The notes beneath the pieces were generated by a model that was given only the letters and a program-made list of their open reading frames with translations, was not told the origin of the DNA and did not search any database. The translations under genes were made by a program, and so were the position numbers. DNA of 64,000 bases, taken from the NCBI GenBank assembly GCA_947462105.1, contig CANHNJ010000001.1:62001-126000 (forward strand), in the 5' to 3' direction. This DNA is from Alphaproteobacteria bacterium (lineage in GTDB: Bacteria > Pseudomonadota > Alphaproteobacteria > Micropepsales > Micropepsaceae). Shown piece by piece: positions 8,736 to 16,828 of this stretch (position 1 is its first letter; every line of letters begins with the position of its first letter).

Positions 8736-9547
8736 TCCTTGTTCACGCTGATGTCTGGCGCATCGACCGCCTTCATGCCCACGACATGATAGCCCGCATC
8801 GACATGCAGGTTTTCGCCGGTGACGGCGCTGGAAAGGTCGGAGAGCAGGAAGAGGGCGGAATTGCCGACTTCGCCTTGCGTGACGTTGCGGCGCAGCGGC
8901 GAGTTGTACTCGTTCCACTTCAGGATATAGCGGAAATCACCGATGCCGCTGGCAGCCAGGGTCTTGATCGGGCCCGCCGAGATCGAGTTGACGCGGATGC
9001 CCTTCTTGCCCAGGTCTTCGGCCATGTATTTCACCGAGGCTTCCAGCGCCGCCTTGGCCACGCCCATCACGTTGTAGTGCGGCATCACCTGTTCGGCGCC
9101 GTAATAGCTCAGCGTCACCAGCGAGCCGCCATTCGGCATCATCTTCTCGGCGCGCTGTGCGACAGCGGTGAAGGAGAAGCAGGAGATATCAAGCGTCAGG
9201 CGGAAATTCTCCGCCGTGGTGTCGACATAGCGGCCCTTGAGCTGCTCCTTGTCGGAAAAGGCGATGCAATGGACCACGAAGTCGATCGTGTCCCAGACCT
9301 TGCCCAGTTCGGCGAAGGCGGCGTCCAGCGAGGCGGCGTCGGTGACATCGACATCCAGCAGGGCGGCGGGCTTCATCGGCTCGACCAGCGGCACGACCCG
9401 CTTCTTGAACAGGTCGCCCTGGTAGGTGAAGGCCAGCTCCGCACCGGCATCGTGCAGGGCCTGTGCGATGCCCCAGGCGATCGAATGCTGGTTGGCGACC
9501 CCCATGACGAGCCCGCGCTTGCCCTTCATCAGGCCGTCAAACGCCAT
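8732..9547 (-). CDS. fabI: Enoyl-[acyl-carrier-protein] reductase (NADH)
   Basis: Final reductase of the fatty acid elongation cycle and the target of triclosan-type inhibitors. The 271 residues have the atypical short-chain dehydrogenase fold: N-terminal [19 protein letters not shown] cofactor loop, and the FabI active site with [22 protein letters not shown], in which Tyr and Lys are spaced Y-x6-K. The [15 protein letters not shown] loop is present. It is followed by aroC with a four-base overlap and preceded by the DnaJ-like gene in the same direction, with 71 bases between. Confidence 0.97.
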   Translation of the reverse strand: MAFDGLMKGKRGLVMGVANQHSIAWGIAQALHDAGAELAFTYQGDLFKKRVVPLVEPMKPAALLDVDVTDAASLDAAFAELGKVWDTIDFVVHCIAFSDKEQLKGRYVDTTAENFRLTLDISCFSFTAVAQRAEKMMPNGGSLVTLSYYGAEQVMPHYNVMGVAKAALEASVKYMAEDLGKKGIRVNSISAGPIKTLAASGIGDFRYILKWNEYNSPLRRNVTQGEVGNSALFLLSDLSSAVTGENLHVDAGYHVVGMKAVDAPDISVNKE

Positions 9548-9618
9548 TTTCTTGTTCTCCGAATGGACGGGGATTTTACCCGCTTAAACCCGCGATTCGC
9601 CACCCGAAATGTCAGGAC

Positions 9619-10548
9619 TCAGCGCAGTTTGCTGCGGGGGTCATAGCCGGTATCCCAGCCCTCCACAAAGGCTTTCAGGGCCGGATCGGCCTTATCGGGC
9701 AGGGTGATGACAATGCGTACATACAGGTCCCCGGCCTCTTCCCGGCCGTGGGCGGGCACGCCCTTGCCCTTCAGGCGCAGGGTGGTGCCGGTATTGGCCC
9801 CTTCCGGCACGCTGAGCGCCAGGGTGCCCGACAGGGTGGGAACCGGAACCTTGCCGCCCAGCACCGCCTCTTTCAGGGTCACGGGCAGGTCCATGCGCAG
9901 GTCCCGGCCATCGCGCACGATATAGGGATGGGGCGCCACCGCCACCTGCAGCAGCACATCGCCATTGGGCCCGCCGCTGCGGCCGGCGCCGCCACGGCCC
10001 TTCACCCGGATGGTCTGGCCGTTGTTCACCCCGGCGGGAATCTTCACATCGATCTGTTCGCCATTCTGCATGGCGACGCGGCGGGTGCCGCCGCTGACGG
10101 CCTCGCCCAGGCTGACAGTGACGGTGGCGGTGAAATCCTGTCCCGTTTGCGCCCGCGGCTGCCGCCGTGCGTCACCGCCCATCATGCTGGCAAGGATATC
10201 CTCGAAGCCGCCACCGCCGCCGCCCATGTCGTCGGAGCTGAAATGGAAATCCCTGTTGCCGCCGCCGGCACCAAAACCAAATGGCGAGCCCTGGCGAAAG
10301 CCGCCGCGCGGATCGAAGCCTTTCGCGTTGCCGTCATTGCCGATGGCCCCGGCATCGAACTGGGCGCGCTTGTCCTTGTCGCCCAGGATGTCATAGGCGG
10401 CGGAAATCTCCTGGAACGTCTTCTGCGCCCCGGCGTCGCCGGCATGCTTGTCGGGATGGTGCTTCTTGGCCAGCGCGCGAAACGCCTTCTTGATGTCGGC
10501 TTCGCCGGCATTCCGGGGCACGCCAAGGACTTGGTAGGGGTCACGCAT
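9619..10548 (-). CDS. DnaJ/CbpA-like co-chaperone without zinc finger
   Basis: A 309-residue type II J-protein. The J domain occupies residues 1-65 with HPD at 31-33, which stimulates DnaK ATPase. A Gly/Phe-rich linker (about 85-125) follows, then the two C-terminal substrate-binding beta domains. The CxxCxGxG zinc repeats of DnaJ proper are absent, so it is CbpA-type. An AAGGAG ribosome site precedes the start. A weak TTAGCG-N18-TATATT promoter-like pair lies just upstream on the minus strand; it is too degenerate to list separately. Confidence 0.93.
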   Translation of the reverse strand: MRDPYQVLGVPRNAGEADIKKAFRALAKKHHPDKHAGDAGAQKTFQEISAAYDILGDKDKRAQFDAGAIGNDGNAKGFDPRGGFRQGSPFGFGAGGGNRDFHFSSDDMGGGGGGFEDILASMMGGDARRQPRAQTGQDFTATVTVSLGEAVSGGTRRVAMQNGEQIDVKIPAGVNNGQTIRVKGRGGAGRSGGPNGDVLLQVAVAPHPYIVRDGRDLRMDLPVTLKEAVLGGKVPVPTLSGTLALSVPEGANTGTTLRLKGKGVPAHGREEAGDLYVRIVITLPDKADPALKAFVEGWDTGYDPRSKLR

Positions 10549-10611
10549 GTCGGGATCGAATCTCCTTCCCCAATATAGGGATGGCCTCTCGTTTTCGCTA
10601 AGAGGGAGCTT

Positions 10612-11184
10612 TTAAGGCGTGACGATCAGTGGCGGCGGCGGCACAGTGGGCGGGCCCAGGGCCTTTAACCGCTCTGCCGCCTGGGCCATGCCGCGCCCGG
10701 CGGCACTGGCATACAGCGTCCGCGCCGCGTCGAGATCCTTGGCCACCACCCCGTCCTGGCCGGTCTCGTACATCAGGCCCAACTGGTACTGGGCAATGGG
10801 GTGGTTGGCGGCGGCTGCCGCCTGCAGCAGGGGCAGGGCGGCTTTCGGATTGGGCGGGCCGATCTCGCCTTTCAGCAGCATGTCGGCCAGGTCGGCCTGG
10901 GCGGTGGGCAGCCCGGCCTCGGCGGCCTGGCGGTACATGTCGGCGGCGGCCTGGGCATCCTGTTTCACCCCATCGCCCTTGCGCAGCATCATGGCGACGT
11001 TGCGCATGGCGGCCAGGTCCTGGCTGGAAATCCGGTTCCAGATCGCGAAGGCCCGCGCCTTGTCGCCCGCATCATAGGCGGCGACGCCACTGTCAAAGGT
11101 CAGGGCCAGTTGCGCGCCGCTTTCGGCGGCGCAGGCCGTGAGGGCAAGGCAAAGGCACAGGGCGGGTATGTGGGCGAAGCGCAT
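10612..11184 (-). CDS. Sel1/TPR-repeat lipoprotein
   Basis: A 190-residue exported protein. The signal peptide ends in a lipobox LTAC, so the mature protein is probably lipid-anchored. The rest is helical repeats of the Sel1 type, for example AAMYRQAAEAGLPTAQADLA and AQYQLGLMYETGQDG, which normally bind other proteins. The C-terminus is Pro-rich. ATG at 11184 is preferred over a TTG two codons upstream. The partner is unknown; its nearest neighbour downstream is the DnaJ-like gene. Confidence 0.8.
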   Translation of the reverse strand: MRFAHIPALCLCLALTACAAESGAQLALTFDSGVAAYDAGDKARAFAIWNRISSQDLAAMRNVAMMLRKGDGVKQDAQAAADMYRQAAEAGLPTAQADLADMLLKGEIGPPNPKAALPLLQAAAAANHPIAQYQLGLMYETGQDGVVAKDLDAARTLYASAAGRGMAQAAERLKALGPPTVPPPPLIVTP

Positions 11185-11230
11185 GATCAAAGGCTAGAGT
11201 GCCAAGGCCCGAGATGCTAGGCAACTAAAC

Positions 11231-11860
11231 ATGGCGATAGACGTGCGTGAACTTCTGGACGATGGCGGCATGACCCCCGATGCCGATCCCATTGCCCTGT
11301 TCCGGGACTGGCTGGCCGAGGCTGAAATGTCCGAGCCCAATGACGCCAACGCGATGGCGCTGGCCACCGCCGACGCGTCGGGCCAGCCCAATGTCCGCAT
11401 GGTGCTGCTGAAGGGCGCCGACCGCAACGGCTTCGTCTTCTATTCCAACGCGCAAAGCATCAAGGGCGGCGAGTTGGCGGCCAATCCGCGTGCCGCCGTC
11501 AACTTCCACTGGAAGAGCCTGCGCAAGGCGGTGCGGGTGCAGGGCAATATCCGCGAAGTGACGGCGCTGGAAGCCGACACCTATTTCGCCAGCCGCCCGA
11601 AAGACAGCCAGATCGGCGCCTGGGCCTCGGATCAGTCGCGTCCGATGGAAGGGCGGTTCGTGTTTGAAAAGCGCATTGCGGAGTTTGCGCTGAAATTCGG
11701 CTTCGGCACTGTGCCGCGCCCGCCGCACTGGACCGGCTGGCGGCTGGAGCCGTCGCGCATCGAGTTCTGGCGCGACCGGCCCTTCCGCCTGCATGACCGG
11801 CTGGTCTTCAGCCGCGCCCGCGCTGATGCGGCGTGGACGACGGAACGCCTGTTTCCCTGA
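11231..11860 (+). CDS. pdxH: Pyridoxamine/pyridoxine 5'-phosphate oxidase
   Basis: FMN enzyme that makes pyridoxal 5'-phosphate, the cofactor used by threonine synthase and the glycine decarboxylase P-protein encoded in this window. The 209 residues show the family motifs: [23 protein letters not shown], the FMN-binding [32 protein letters not shown] and the C-terminal [18 protein letters not shown] with the terminal ERLFP. No ribosome site of note precedes the ATG. Confidence 0.97.
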   Translation: MAIDVRELLDDGGMTPDADPIALFRDWLAEAEMSEPNDANAMALATADASGQPNVRMVLLKGADRNGFVFYSNAQSIKGGELAANPRAAVNFHWKSLRKAVRVQGNIREVTALEADTYFASRPKDSQIGAWASDQSRPMEGRFVFEKRIAEFALKFGFGTVPRPPHWTGWRLEPSRIEFWRDRPFRLHDRLVFSRARADAAWTTERLFP

Positions 11861-11891
11861 AAAATTTTGGTCGCAATTAAAGGATCATGCC

Positions 11892-12476
11892 ATGAAGCTC
11901 TATTATTCCCCCGGCGCCTGTTCGCTTGCCGCCCATATCGTCGCCACCGAAGGCGGCCTCAAGCTGGCGCTGGATAAGGTCAATCTGAAGGAGCACAAGA
12001 CCGAAAGCGGTCATGATTTCTATGGCATCAACCCCAAGGGTTATGTCCCGGCGCTGATGCTGGAGAATGGCGAGCTGCTGACCGAGAATGTCGCGCTGCT
12101 GACCTATCTCGGCGACAAGGCGGGCATGACGCCGGACGGCGAGAAGCGCTACCGCCTGCTGGAATGGCTGGCCTTCATCACGTCCGAAGTCCACAAATCC
12201 TTCTCGCCCTTGTTCCGCAATCCCAGCCCCGAAGTGGCGCAGGCGGCGCGCGAGAAGATTCTCAATCGCCTGGGCTTCATCAACGAGCGGCTGGACGGCG
12301 CGCACCTGATGGGTGCGTCGTTCACCCCGGCCGACGCCTATCTCTATGTCATGCTGCGCTGGGCCGAGAACATGAAGATCGACATTTCCGGCCTGGCCCA
12401 TCTCGACGGCTTCAAGGCGCGCATGGCGGCGCGTCCCAGCGTCCGCGCCGCGCTGACGGCGGAAGGCCTCGCCTAG
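11892..12476 (+). CDS. Glutathione S-transferase, beta class
   Basis: A 194-residue GST that begins MKLYYSPGACSLAAHI; Cys10 in PGACSLA marks the beta class, where Cys rather than Ser or Tyr activates glutathione. The thioredoxin fold includes NPKGYVPALMLENGELLTENVAL with the cis-Pro and the SxE-like glutathione site. An all-alpha C-terminal domain follows. Start ATG at 11892 is chosen over the longer frame because it gives the canonical N-terminus. The stop overlaps the stop of the convergent S46 peptidase (CTAG). Confidence 0.93.
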   Translation: MKLYYSPGACSLAAHIVATEGGLKLALDKVNLKEHKTESGHDFYGINPKGYVPALMLENGELLTENVALLTYLGDKAGMTPDGEKRYRLLEWLAFITSEVHKSFSPLFRNPSPEVAQAAREKILNRLGFINERLDGAHLMGASFTPADAYLYVMLRWAENMKIDISGLAHLDGFKARMAARPSVRAALTAEGLA

Positions 12477-14539
12477 CGCCCGGTCAACTCGCCCACCAGC
12501 GCCCCGTTGCCATACATCTTCTCCAGCGCCTCTGTGATGGCGCTGGTTGCCACCGACACGGCGCGGTTGCTTGCGGGGTCAAAGCCGAAGGCGCCGCCCA
12601 GGCTGTCGATGTTGCCGTCAAAGATCAGGCCGACCACCGCGCCATTGGCGTCGATTACCGGCGAGCCGGAATTGCCGCCGATGATGTCGTTGTCGCTGGT
12701 GAAGTTGAACACCGTGTCGCCATTGACCTTGGACTGGCCGCTTTCCCAGCGCTTGGGCAGGTTGAAGGGGAACTGGCCGGTGGCGCGCGGCCACAGCCCG
12801 GCGAAACGCGTGAACGGCACCACGGTGACGCCGTTGTTTACCCAGCCCGCGACCTTGCCGTAGCTCAGGCGCAGCGAAAAGGTCGCGTCAGGATAGGCGC
12901 TGGTGCCATAGGCGGCGAAGCGGGCGCGGGCGATGCGCTGCTGGGCGCGGTCCACCGGGCCGGTGACGCGTGTCTCCCATTCCTTGCGCACCGCGCGGCT
13001 GGCGGCATCGGTCGCCAGCACATACTGGATCAGCGGATCGTTCGACGCCTTGATGGCCGCCATGCCGCCATCCCACAGCCTGCGCCGCAGGGCGGGATCG
13101 CCCAGGCCGGACTTGGCCAGCCGTGCCGCCAGCACTTCGGGCGAATCTTTTCCCAGGAAGGTCTTGGTCGCGGGCGAGTCCACGGTGAGATATTCGCGCA
13201 GCTTGGACAGCCAGAATTCCAGCGCCGCCTGTTCCAGAACCGGATAGACCGGCGACGGGTCCAGCACCTGCTTTTCCAGCAGCGGCAACTGGCTGTCGGT
13301 ATAGCCGGGCAGGCGCTCGGCATTGGGCTTGGCGCGTTCTTCCGCCGCCCGCACCAGCGCACGGGCATGGGAGAAAAGCTCGGAGCGGAAGCCGCCGCGC
13401 GATTCCTGAATCGTGTAGGCATCATAGAGCGCGCGATAGGCAAGCTGCGCCGTGGCGATTTCGCCCCACCGGTCGCCGATGTCGGCGGCCAGCGTCGGGT
13501 CGGCGGCGACGCGCGCCTTCAGTTCGCTATCGGCCTTGCGCTTGGCGGTGATCAGGGCGGGGTCGACCAGCGCCTTCTGCTGGCCCGACAGCGCCTTGAA
13601 GCTGTTCTCGATACCGAACAGCGTGTCCTCGGCGATGCGGCGGTTCTCGGCGCTCTCGGACGAGAAGCGGATCAGCCGCCCGCGCATCTCCGAATAGAAG
13701 AGCAGGGTGGTGGGCAGCGCCCGGTCGCGCAGCGCCTCCAACTGTTCCGCCGTCAGCAGGCGCTGGGTGGTGCCGGGATTGCCCGCGACAAAGACCGGCT
13801 CGCCCTCCTTCGGCGCGCTGCTGCGCCAGGTCAGATGCGCCGGCGTCGCCATCGCCTGACCGTTCTCGTAGAGCCGCACAAAGGAGAAATCGAGGTCGTA
13901 GCGGGGGAAGTTGAAATTGTCGGGATCGCCGCCGAAGAAGGCGGCCTGCGCTTCCGGCGCCGCCACCAGCCGCACATCGGCATATTTGCGATATTCATAC
14001 AGCTTGTACTGGCCGCCCTGGTACAGCGTGATGACCTGGCAGCGATACTGGGCTTCGCGCCCGGCGCAGCCTTCCTTCTCCACTGCCGCGATCTCGCCAT
14101 CGCGGGCGCGCACGAATTCCTGCCCGGTCTTGGCCAAGCCCGCCTTGATGATGCGGTCGCTGACATCGCCGATGCGGGTGAGGATCTCGGCCTGCATGCC
14201 GGGGCACAGTTTTTCGTTCTCGCGCCGCGCCGCCTGGAAACCATCCTCGATGTAATTGACCTGCGCCGTGGACAGTGCCTGCACACAGTCGCGCACGCAA
14301 TGATGGTTGGTCAGCACCAGGCCGCTGGCCGAAACGACGGAGGCCGAACAGCCCGATGACAGCCGCACCGCCGCGTTCTGCACCCGGGTCAGCCAGGCGG
14401 GCGTGACATCGACATTGTATTTCGTCTTCACGGCGGCGGACGGGAAATTGTCGAAGGTCCACATCCCTTCATCGGCGCGCGCCGCCACGGCCAGCAGCAG
14501 GGCCGGGCCCATCATCAGGGCCATCAATTTCGCGCGCAT
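12473..14539 (-). CDS. S46 family dipeptidyl-peptidase (DPP7/DPP11 type)
   Basis: A 688-residue periplasmic serine exopeptidase that removes dipeptides from peptide N-termini. A signal peptide is followed at once by DEGMWTFDNFP, the start of mature S46 enzymes. The catalytic His is in LVLTNHHCV (79/80) and the nucleophile is S624 in GGNSGSPV. The residue 18 positions after the Ser is Gly (in FDGN); DPP11 enzymes have Arg there for acidic P1 residues, so this looks like the DPP7 hydrophobic-P1 type (inferred). It stands alone, convergent with the GST gene. Confidence 0.93.
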   Translation of the reverse strand: MRAKLMALMMGPALLLAVAARADEGMWTFDNFPSAAVKTKYNVDVTPAWLTRVQNAAVRLSSGCSASVVSASGLVLTNHHCVRDCVQALSTAQVNYIEDGFQAARRENEKLCPGMQAEILTRIGDVSDRIIKAGLAKTGQEFVRARDGEIAAVEKEGCAGREAQYRCQVITLYQGGQYKLYEYRKYADVRLVAAPEAQAAFFGGDPDNFNFPRYDLDFSFVRLYENGQAMATPAHLTWRSSAPKEGEPVFVAGNPGTTQRLLTAEQLEALRDRALPTTLLFYSEMRGRLIRFSSESAENRRIAEDTLFGIENSFKALSGQQKALVDPALITAKRKADSELKARVAADPTLAADIGDRWGEIATAQLAYRALYDAYTIQESRGGFRSELFSHARALVRAAEERAKPNAERLPGYTDSQLPLLEKQVLDPSPVYPVLEQAALEFWLSKLREYLTVDSPATKTFLGKDSPEVLAARLAKSGLGDPALRRRLWDGGMAAIKASNDPLIQYVLATDAASRAVRKEWETRVTGPVDRAQQRIARARFAAYGTSAYPDATFSLRLSYGKVAGWVNNGVTVVPFTRFAGLWPRATGQFPFNLPKRWESGQSKVNGDTVFNFTSDNDIIGGNSGSPVIDANGAVVGLIFDGNIDSLGGAFGFDPASNRAVSVATSAITEALEKMYGNGALVGELTGR

Positions 14540-14608
14540 GTCTGAACCTCAGTCTGAAAAGCAGTCGCAGCCTAGACCGAAATCGCCCGCACGAAAAATC
14601 GGAATTTC

Positions 14609-15508
14609 ATGCTAACAAGCGGCATGGAGAGTCCCGGAAAAGCCGCACTGTTGATGCGCCGCGCCGCTATCGCCTCGGTCTGCGTCGCCGTCACGCTGAC
14701 GCTGCTGAAGGCGGGCGCCTGGTTCACGTCCAACTCGGTGGCGATGCTGGCCTCGATGGCCGATTCCGGCCTCGACCTGCTGGCCTCCGCCGCCAACTAT
14801 GTCGCCATCCGCCAGTCGCTGACGCCCGCCGACCATGAGCACCGCTTCGGCCACGGCAAGGCCGAGCCGCTGGCGGGACTGGGCCAGACCGCCTTCATCA
14901 CGTTCTCCGCCCTGTTCCTGATCCAGCAGTCAATCACGCGCCTGCTGGCGCCCGCCCCGCTGGAAAATTCCGCCGCCGCGCTGGTGGTGATGGGCGTATC
15001 CATCGGTGCGACGGCGGCGCTGGTCTGGTACCAGCACCACGCCATCGTCGCCTCGCGCTCCACCGCCATCCGCGCCGACCGCGCCCATTATGTCGGCGAC
15101 CTGGTTGGCAATATGGCGGTGATATTGGGCATCGCGATGGCGGGCCTGTTCGGCTGGCTGTGGGCTGATCCGGTCTTCGCGCTGGGCGTGGCGGGGATGC
15201 TGCTCTACAGCGCCTTCACGGTGGGCCGCGACAGCCTCGACCAGCTGATGGACCGCGAGCTGCCTGACGATGACCGCAGCCGCATCATCCGCATCGTCGC
15301 GGCGTATCCGCATGTGAAGGGCCTGCGCGATCTCAAGACCCGCATGGCGGGCCTGTCGACCTTCATCCAGGTGAACATCTATCTCGACGGCGCGATGGCG
15401 CTGGAAGAGAGCCACACCGTCACCGATGGGCTGGAACAGGCGCTGGAGAAGGAATTCCCCGGCGCCGAGGTCATCATTCACCAGGAGCCTGCGCCGCAAC
15501 CGGCTTAG
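14609..15508 (+). CDS. Cation diffusion facilitator family metal exporter
   Basis: A 299-residue inner-membrane divalent metal/proton antiporter related to FieF/YiiP. Six transmembrane helices occupy roughly residues 15-205; SMADSGLDLLAS in TM2 supplies Asp for the transport site and the TM5 part has the matching polar residues. HRFGHGKAEPLAGLGQ is the family signature loop, and the C-terminal domain (210-290) is the cytosolic dimerisation domain. An internal ATG at 14624 is an equally possible start. The 3' end overlaps the antiporter remnant on the other strand. Confidence 0.93.
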   Translation: MLTSGMESPGKAALLMRRAAIASVCVAVTLTLLKAGAWFTSNSVAMLASMADSGLDLLASAANYVAIRQSLTPADHEHRFGHGKAEPLAGLGQTAFITFSALFLIQQSITRLLAPAPLENSAAALVVMGVSIGATAALVWYQHHAIVASRSTAIRADRAHYVGDLVGNMAVILGIAMAGLFGWLWADPVFALGVAGMLLYSAFTVGRDSLDQLMDRELPDDDRSRIIRIVAAYPHVKGLRDLKTRMAGLSTFIQVNIYLDGAMALEESHTVTDGLEQALEKEFPGAEVIIHQEPAPQPA

Positions 15509-15728
15509 GCATCCACAGCCTGACATCCTCGATTTCCTGTCCCATGATCCGGAAGCGGCCCACCGCCAGGCCGGTACCGGCGATGACGAAGCTGAACTCG
15601 CCCACCGGCGAGATGATCAGCGAGGTCTTGAGCGCGATCAGGAAGCGCTCGCCCGACAGCATCATCAGCAGCCAGTTGAGGAAGGTCTTGCCGCCCGTCA
15701 CCACCACCAGCGCCGCGCCGATGATCAT
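15474..15728 (-). pseudogene. Remnant of a CPA2-type monovalent cation/proton antiporter
   Basis: The 84-codon frame reads MIIGAALVVVTGGKTFLNWL, then an IALKTSLIISPVGEFSFVIAG segment. The last part resembles the GEFSFV helix of CPA2 (KefB/YbaL-like) antiporters, which are about 380 or more residues long. Only about one sixth of such a gene is present. The frame runs a few codons further upstream inside the truncated sigma gene, and its 3' end lies within the CDF gene, so both ends look like deletion joins. The family call rests on one motif region and is tentative. Confidence 0.5.
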
Positions 15729-16210
15729 GGCGTGCTCGCCTTTATGGCGCTCTCGCTCTGTCCCGTGCGGGCGGCGATGTCGGCGATGCTTATCCCATCC
15801 AGTTTCACGGCGGTGAGCAGCGCGCGCCGCGCCTGTGGCAGCTTGTCCAGCAGCTTGCCGACATCGCGCCGCGCGGTGCGCGCCTCGCTGTCGTCATCGG
15901 CGAAGACTTCATCGTCCAGCGGCACCGAAGCATGGCGCTTGTGACGGCGATAGGCATCCACCAGCTTGTAGCGGGCCAGGCCATGCACCCAGGCGGTCAG
16001 GGGCTGGGCCGCATCATAGGTCGCCCGGCTCTTGTGTATGGCCATCAAGGTTTCCTGCACCGCATCCTCCGCCGCAGTGGCATCCAGCCGCCGCGCGAAA
16101 TAGACCCGCAAGTGTCCGGTCAGCGCCGACAGCAATTGCCGGTATGCGCCGCCATCGCCCGCAAGGGCTGCAACCATCCACGTTCGGTACTGCGCCTCAT
16201 GTGCAATCAC
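15725..16210 (-). pseudogene. ECF sigma factor, cut off in region 4
   Basis: The 161-codon frame has complete region 2 (DATAAEDAVQETLMAIHKSR and PLTAWVHGLARYKLVDAYRR) and most of region 4 (LPQARRALLTAVKLDGISIADIAARTGQSESAIK). The recognition helix normally continues with a segment like VSVHRGLKAL; here it stops after ASTP. The lost end is the part that contacts the -35 box. The type resembles Caulobacter SigF sigma factors, which are followed by an NrsF (DUF1109) membrane anti-sigma gene; none is present here. It may still be transcribed and could give a defective protein. Confidence 0.75.
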
Positions 16211-16225
16211 GCACGTCTCGCTTCA

Positions 16226-16251
16226 CTTCGCGGCAGGGCCCGAAAGGTTAC
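16226..16251 (-). promoter_or_regulatory. SigF-type ECF promoter for the sigma gene (autoregulatory)
   Basis: On the minus strand GTAACC (16251-16246), 15 bases, then CGAAG (16230-16226). This is the same box pair and spacing as the promoter on the plus strand 22 bases away, and resembles the GTAAC/CGAAT-type motif I recall for Caulobacter SigF. The -10 box ends only 16 bases before the sigma start codon, so the leader would be very short. Confidence 0.6.
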
Positions 16252-16272
16252 GGAAGTTTATGCGCGAACAGT

Positions 16273-16298
16273 GTAACCGCAGAATTGGGGCAGCGAAT
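16273..16298 (+). promoter_or_regulatory. SigF-type ECF promoter for the small secreted peptide gene
   Basis: GTAACC (16273-16278), 15 bases, then CGAAT (16294-16298), on the plus strand. The predicted start of transcription is near 16304 and the ribosome site AAGGAG (16315-16320) follows. The match to the minus-strand copy in both boxes and spacing is the evidence; neither box pair was noticed upstream of other genes in the window. Confidence 0.62.
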
Positions 16299-16329
16299 TG
16301 GCGTAGGTCAACAAGAAGGAGCAACCGCC

Positions 16330-16506
16330 ATGAAATCTCTGTTAGGTCTCGCCGTTATCGCCTCGCTCGCCCTGGCCCTGCCGGCTTCTGCCGCCGAAAA
16401 GGCCACCAAGGAGCCGGCCGCCAAGCCTGCCGCCGCGTCTACGATGGCCGCGGCTCCGGCTGCGCCGATGACGCATGCGAAGAAGGAAAAGAAGGTCAAG
16501 CACTAA
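16330..16506 (+). CDS. Small secreted Ala/Lys-rich peptide
   Basis: A 58-residue protein with a clear cleavable signal peptide, MKSLLGLAVIASLALALPASA, followed by a 37-residue low-complexity mature part made almost only of Ala, Lys, Pro, Met and Thr and ending KKEKKVKH. The mature peptide would be strongly basic and periplasmic or released. AAGGAG lies nine bases before the ATG. It diverges from the ECF sigma gene and carries the matching promoter, so it is probably the main target of that sigma factor. No known family was recognised. Confidence 0.7.
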   Translation: MKSLLGLAVIASLALALPASAAEKATKEPAAKPAAASTMAAAPAAPMTHAKKEKKVKH

Positions 16507-16517
16507 CGGCCTGGCGC

Positions 16518-16551
16518 GCGGCGGGTTCGACCACGGCCCGCCGCCGCTTTT
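16518..16551 (+). terminator. Probable terminator after the secreted peptide gene
   Basis: GCGGCGGG-type left arm (16518-16525), 11-base loop, CCCGCCGC right arm (16537-16544), then CGCTTTTCT. The eight-bp GC stem and four T lie 11 bases after the stop codon, just before the stop of the convergent small gene. Confidence 0.6.
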
Positions 16552-16773
16552 CTATTCTTCGGCCGCGTCCAGGATTTCGGTGATCTGGTCCTTGCCCTCG
16601 GCGCTGTGCATCCAGCCTTCGGCGGCGGACAGCGACGGGAATTGCAGCGGCACCCGCTGCGGCTTGTTGCGGCCCGGGACCGGAACCAGCACTTCAAAGG
16701 TGCCGGCCAGCCGGACATCCTTGGTTTCTGCCGCATAGGGCGGCGCAAGCTTGGGCGTCTTGTTCTTTTTCAT
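16552..16773 (-). CDS. Conserved-looking small protein of unknown function
   Basis: A 73-residue acidic/basic soluble protein: MKKNKTPKLAPPYAAETKDV at the start, a central LAGTFEVLVPVPGRNKPQRV beta-like stretch, then SAAEGWMHSAEGKDQITEIL. There is no signal peptide or membrane helix. It lies 55 bases downstream of rluB on the same strand and could be co-transcribed. I do not recognise the family; codon use is like that of its neighbours, so it is probably real. Confidence 0.6.
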   Translation of the reverse strand: MKKNKTPKLAPPYAAETKDVRLAGTFEVLVPVPGRNKPQRVPLQFPSLSAAEGWMHSAEGKDQITEILDAAEE

Positions 16774-16828
16774 GCCGGGCTTTTAGCATTTTTGCCCCGG
16801 AATGCCATCCCGGGCGCGACGGTCCAGC

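Noticed and set aside
12164-14359. 731-codon open frame antisense to the S46 peptidase gene
   Set aside because: GC-rich third positions of the peptidase gene produce it; the product has no domain and the minus-strand gene has all catalytic motifs.
16780-16820. GC-rich hairpin near 16793-16815 beside TTTTT
   Set aside because: On the minus strand, where genes run, the tract after the stem is A rather than T, so it does not work as a terminator for rluB; no plus-strand gene ends here.
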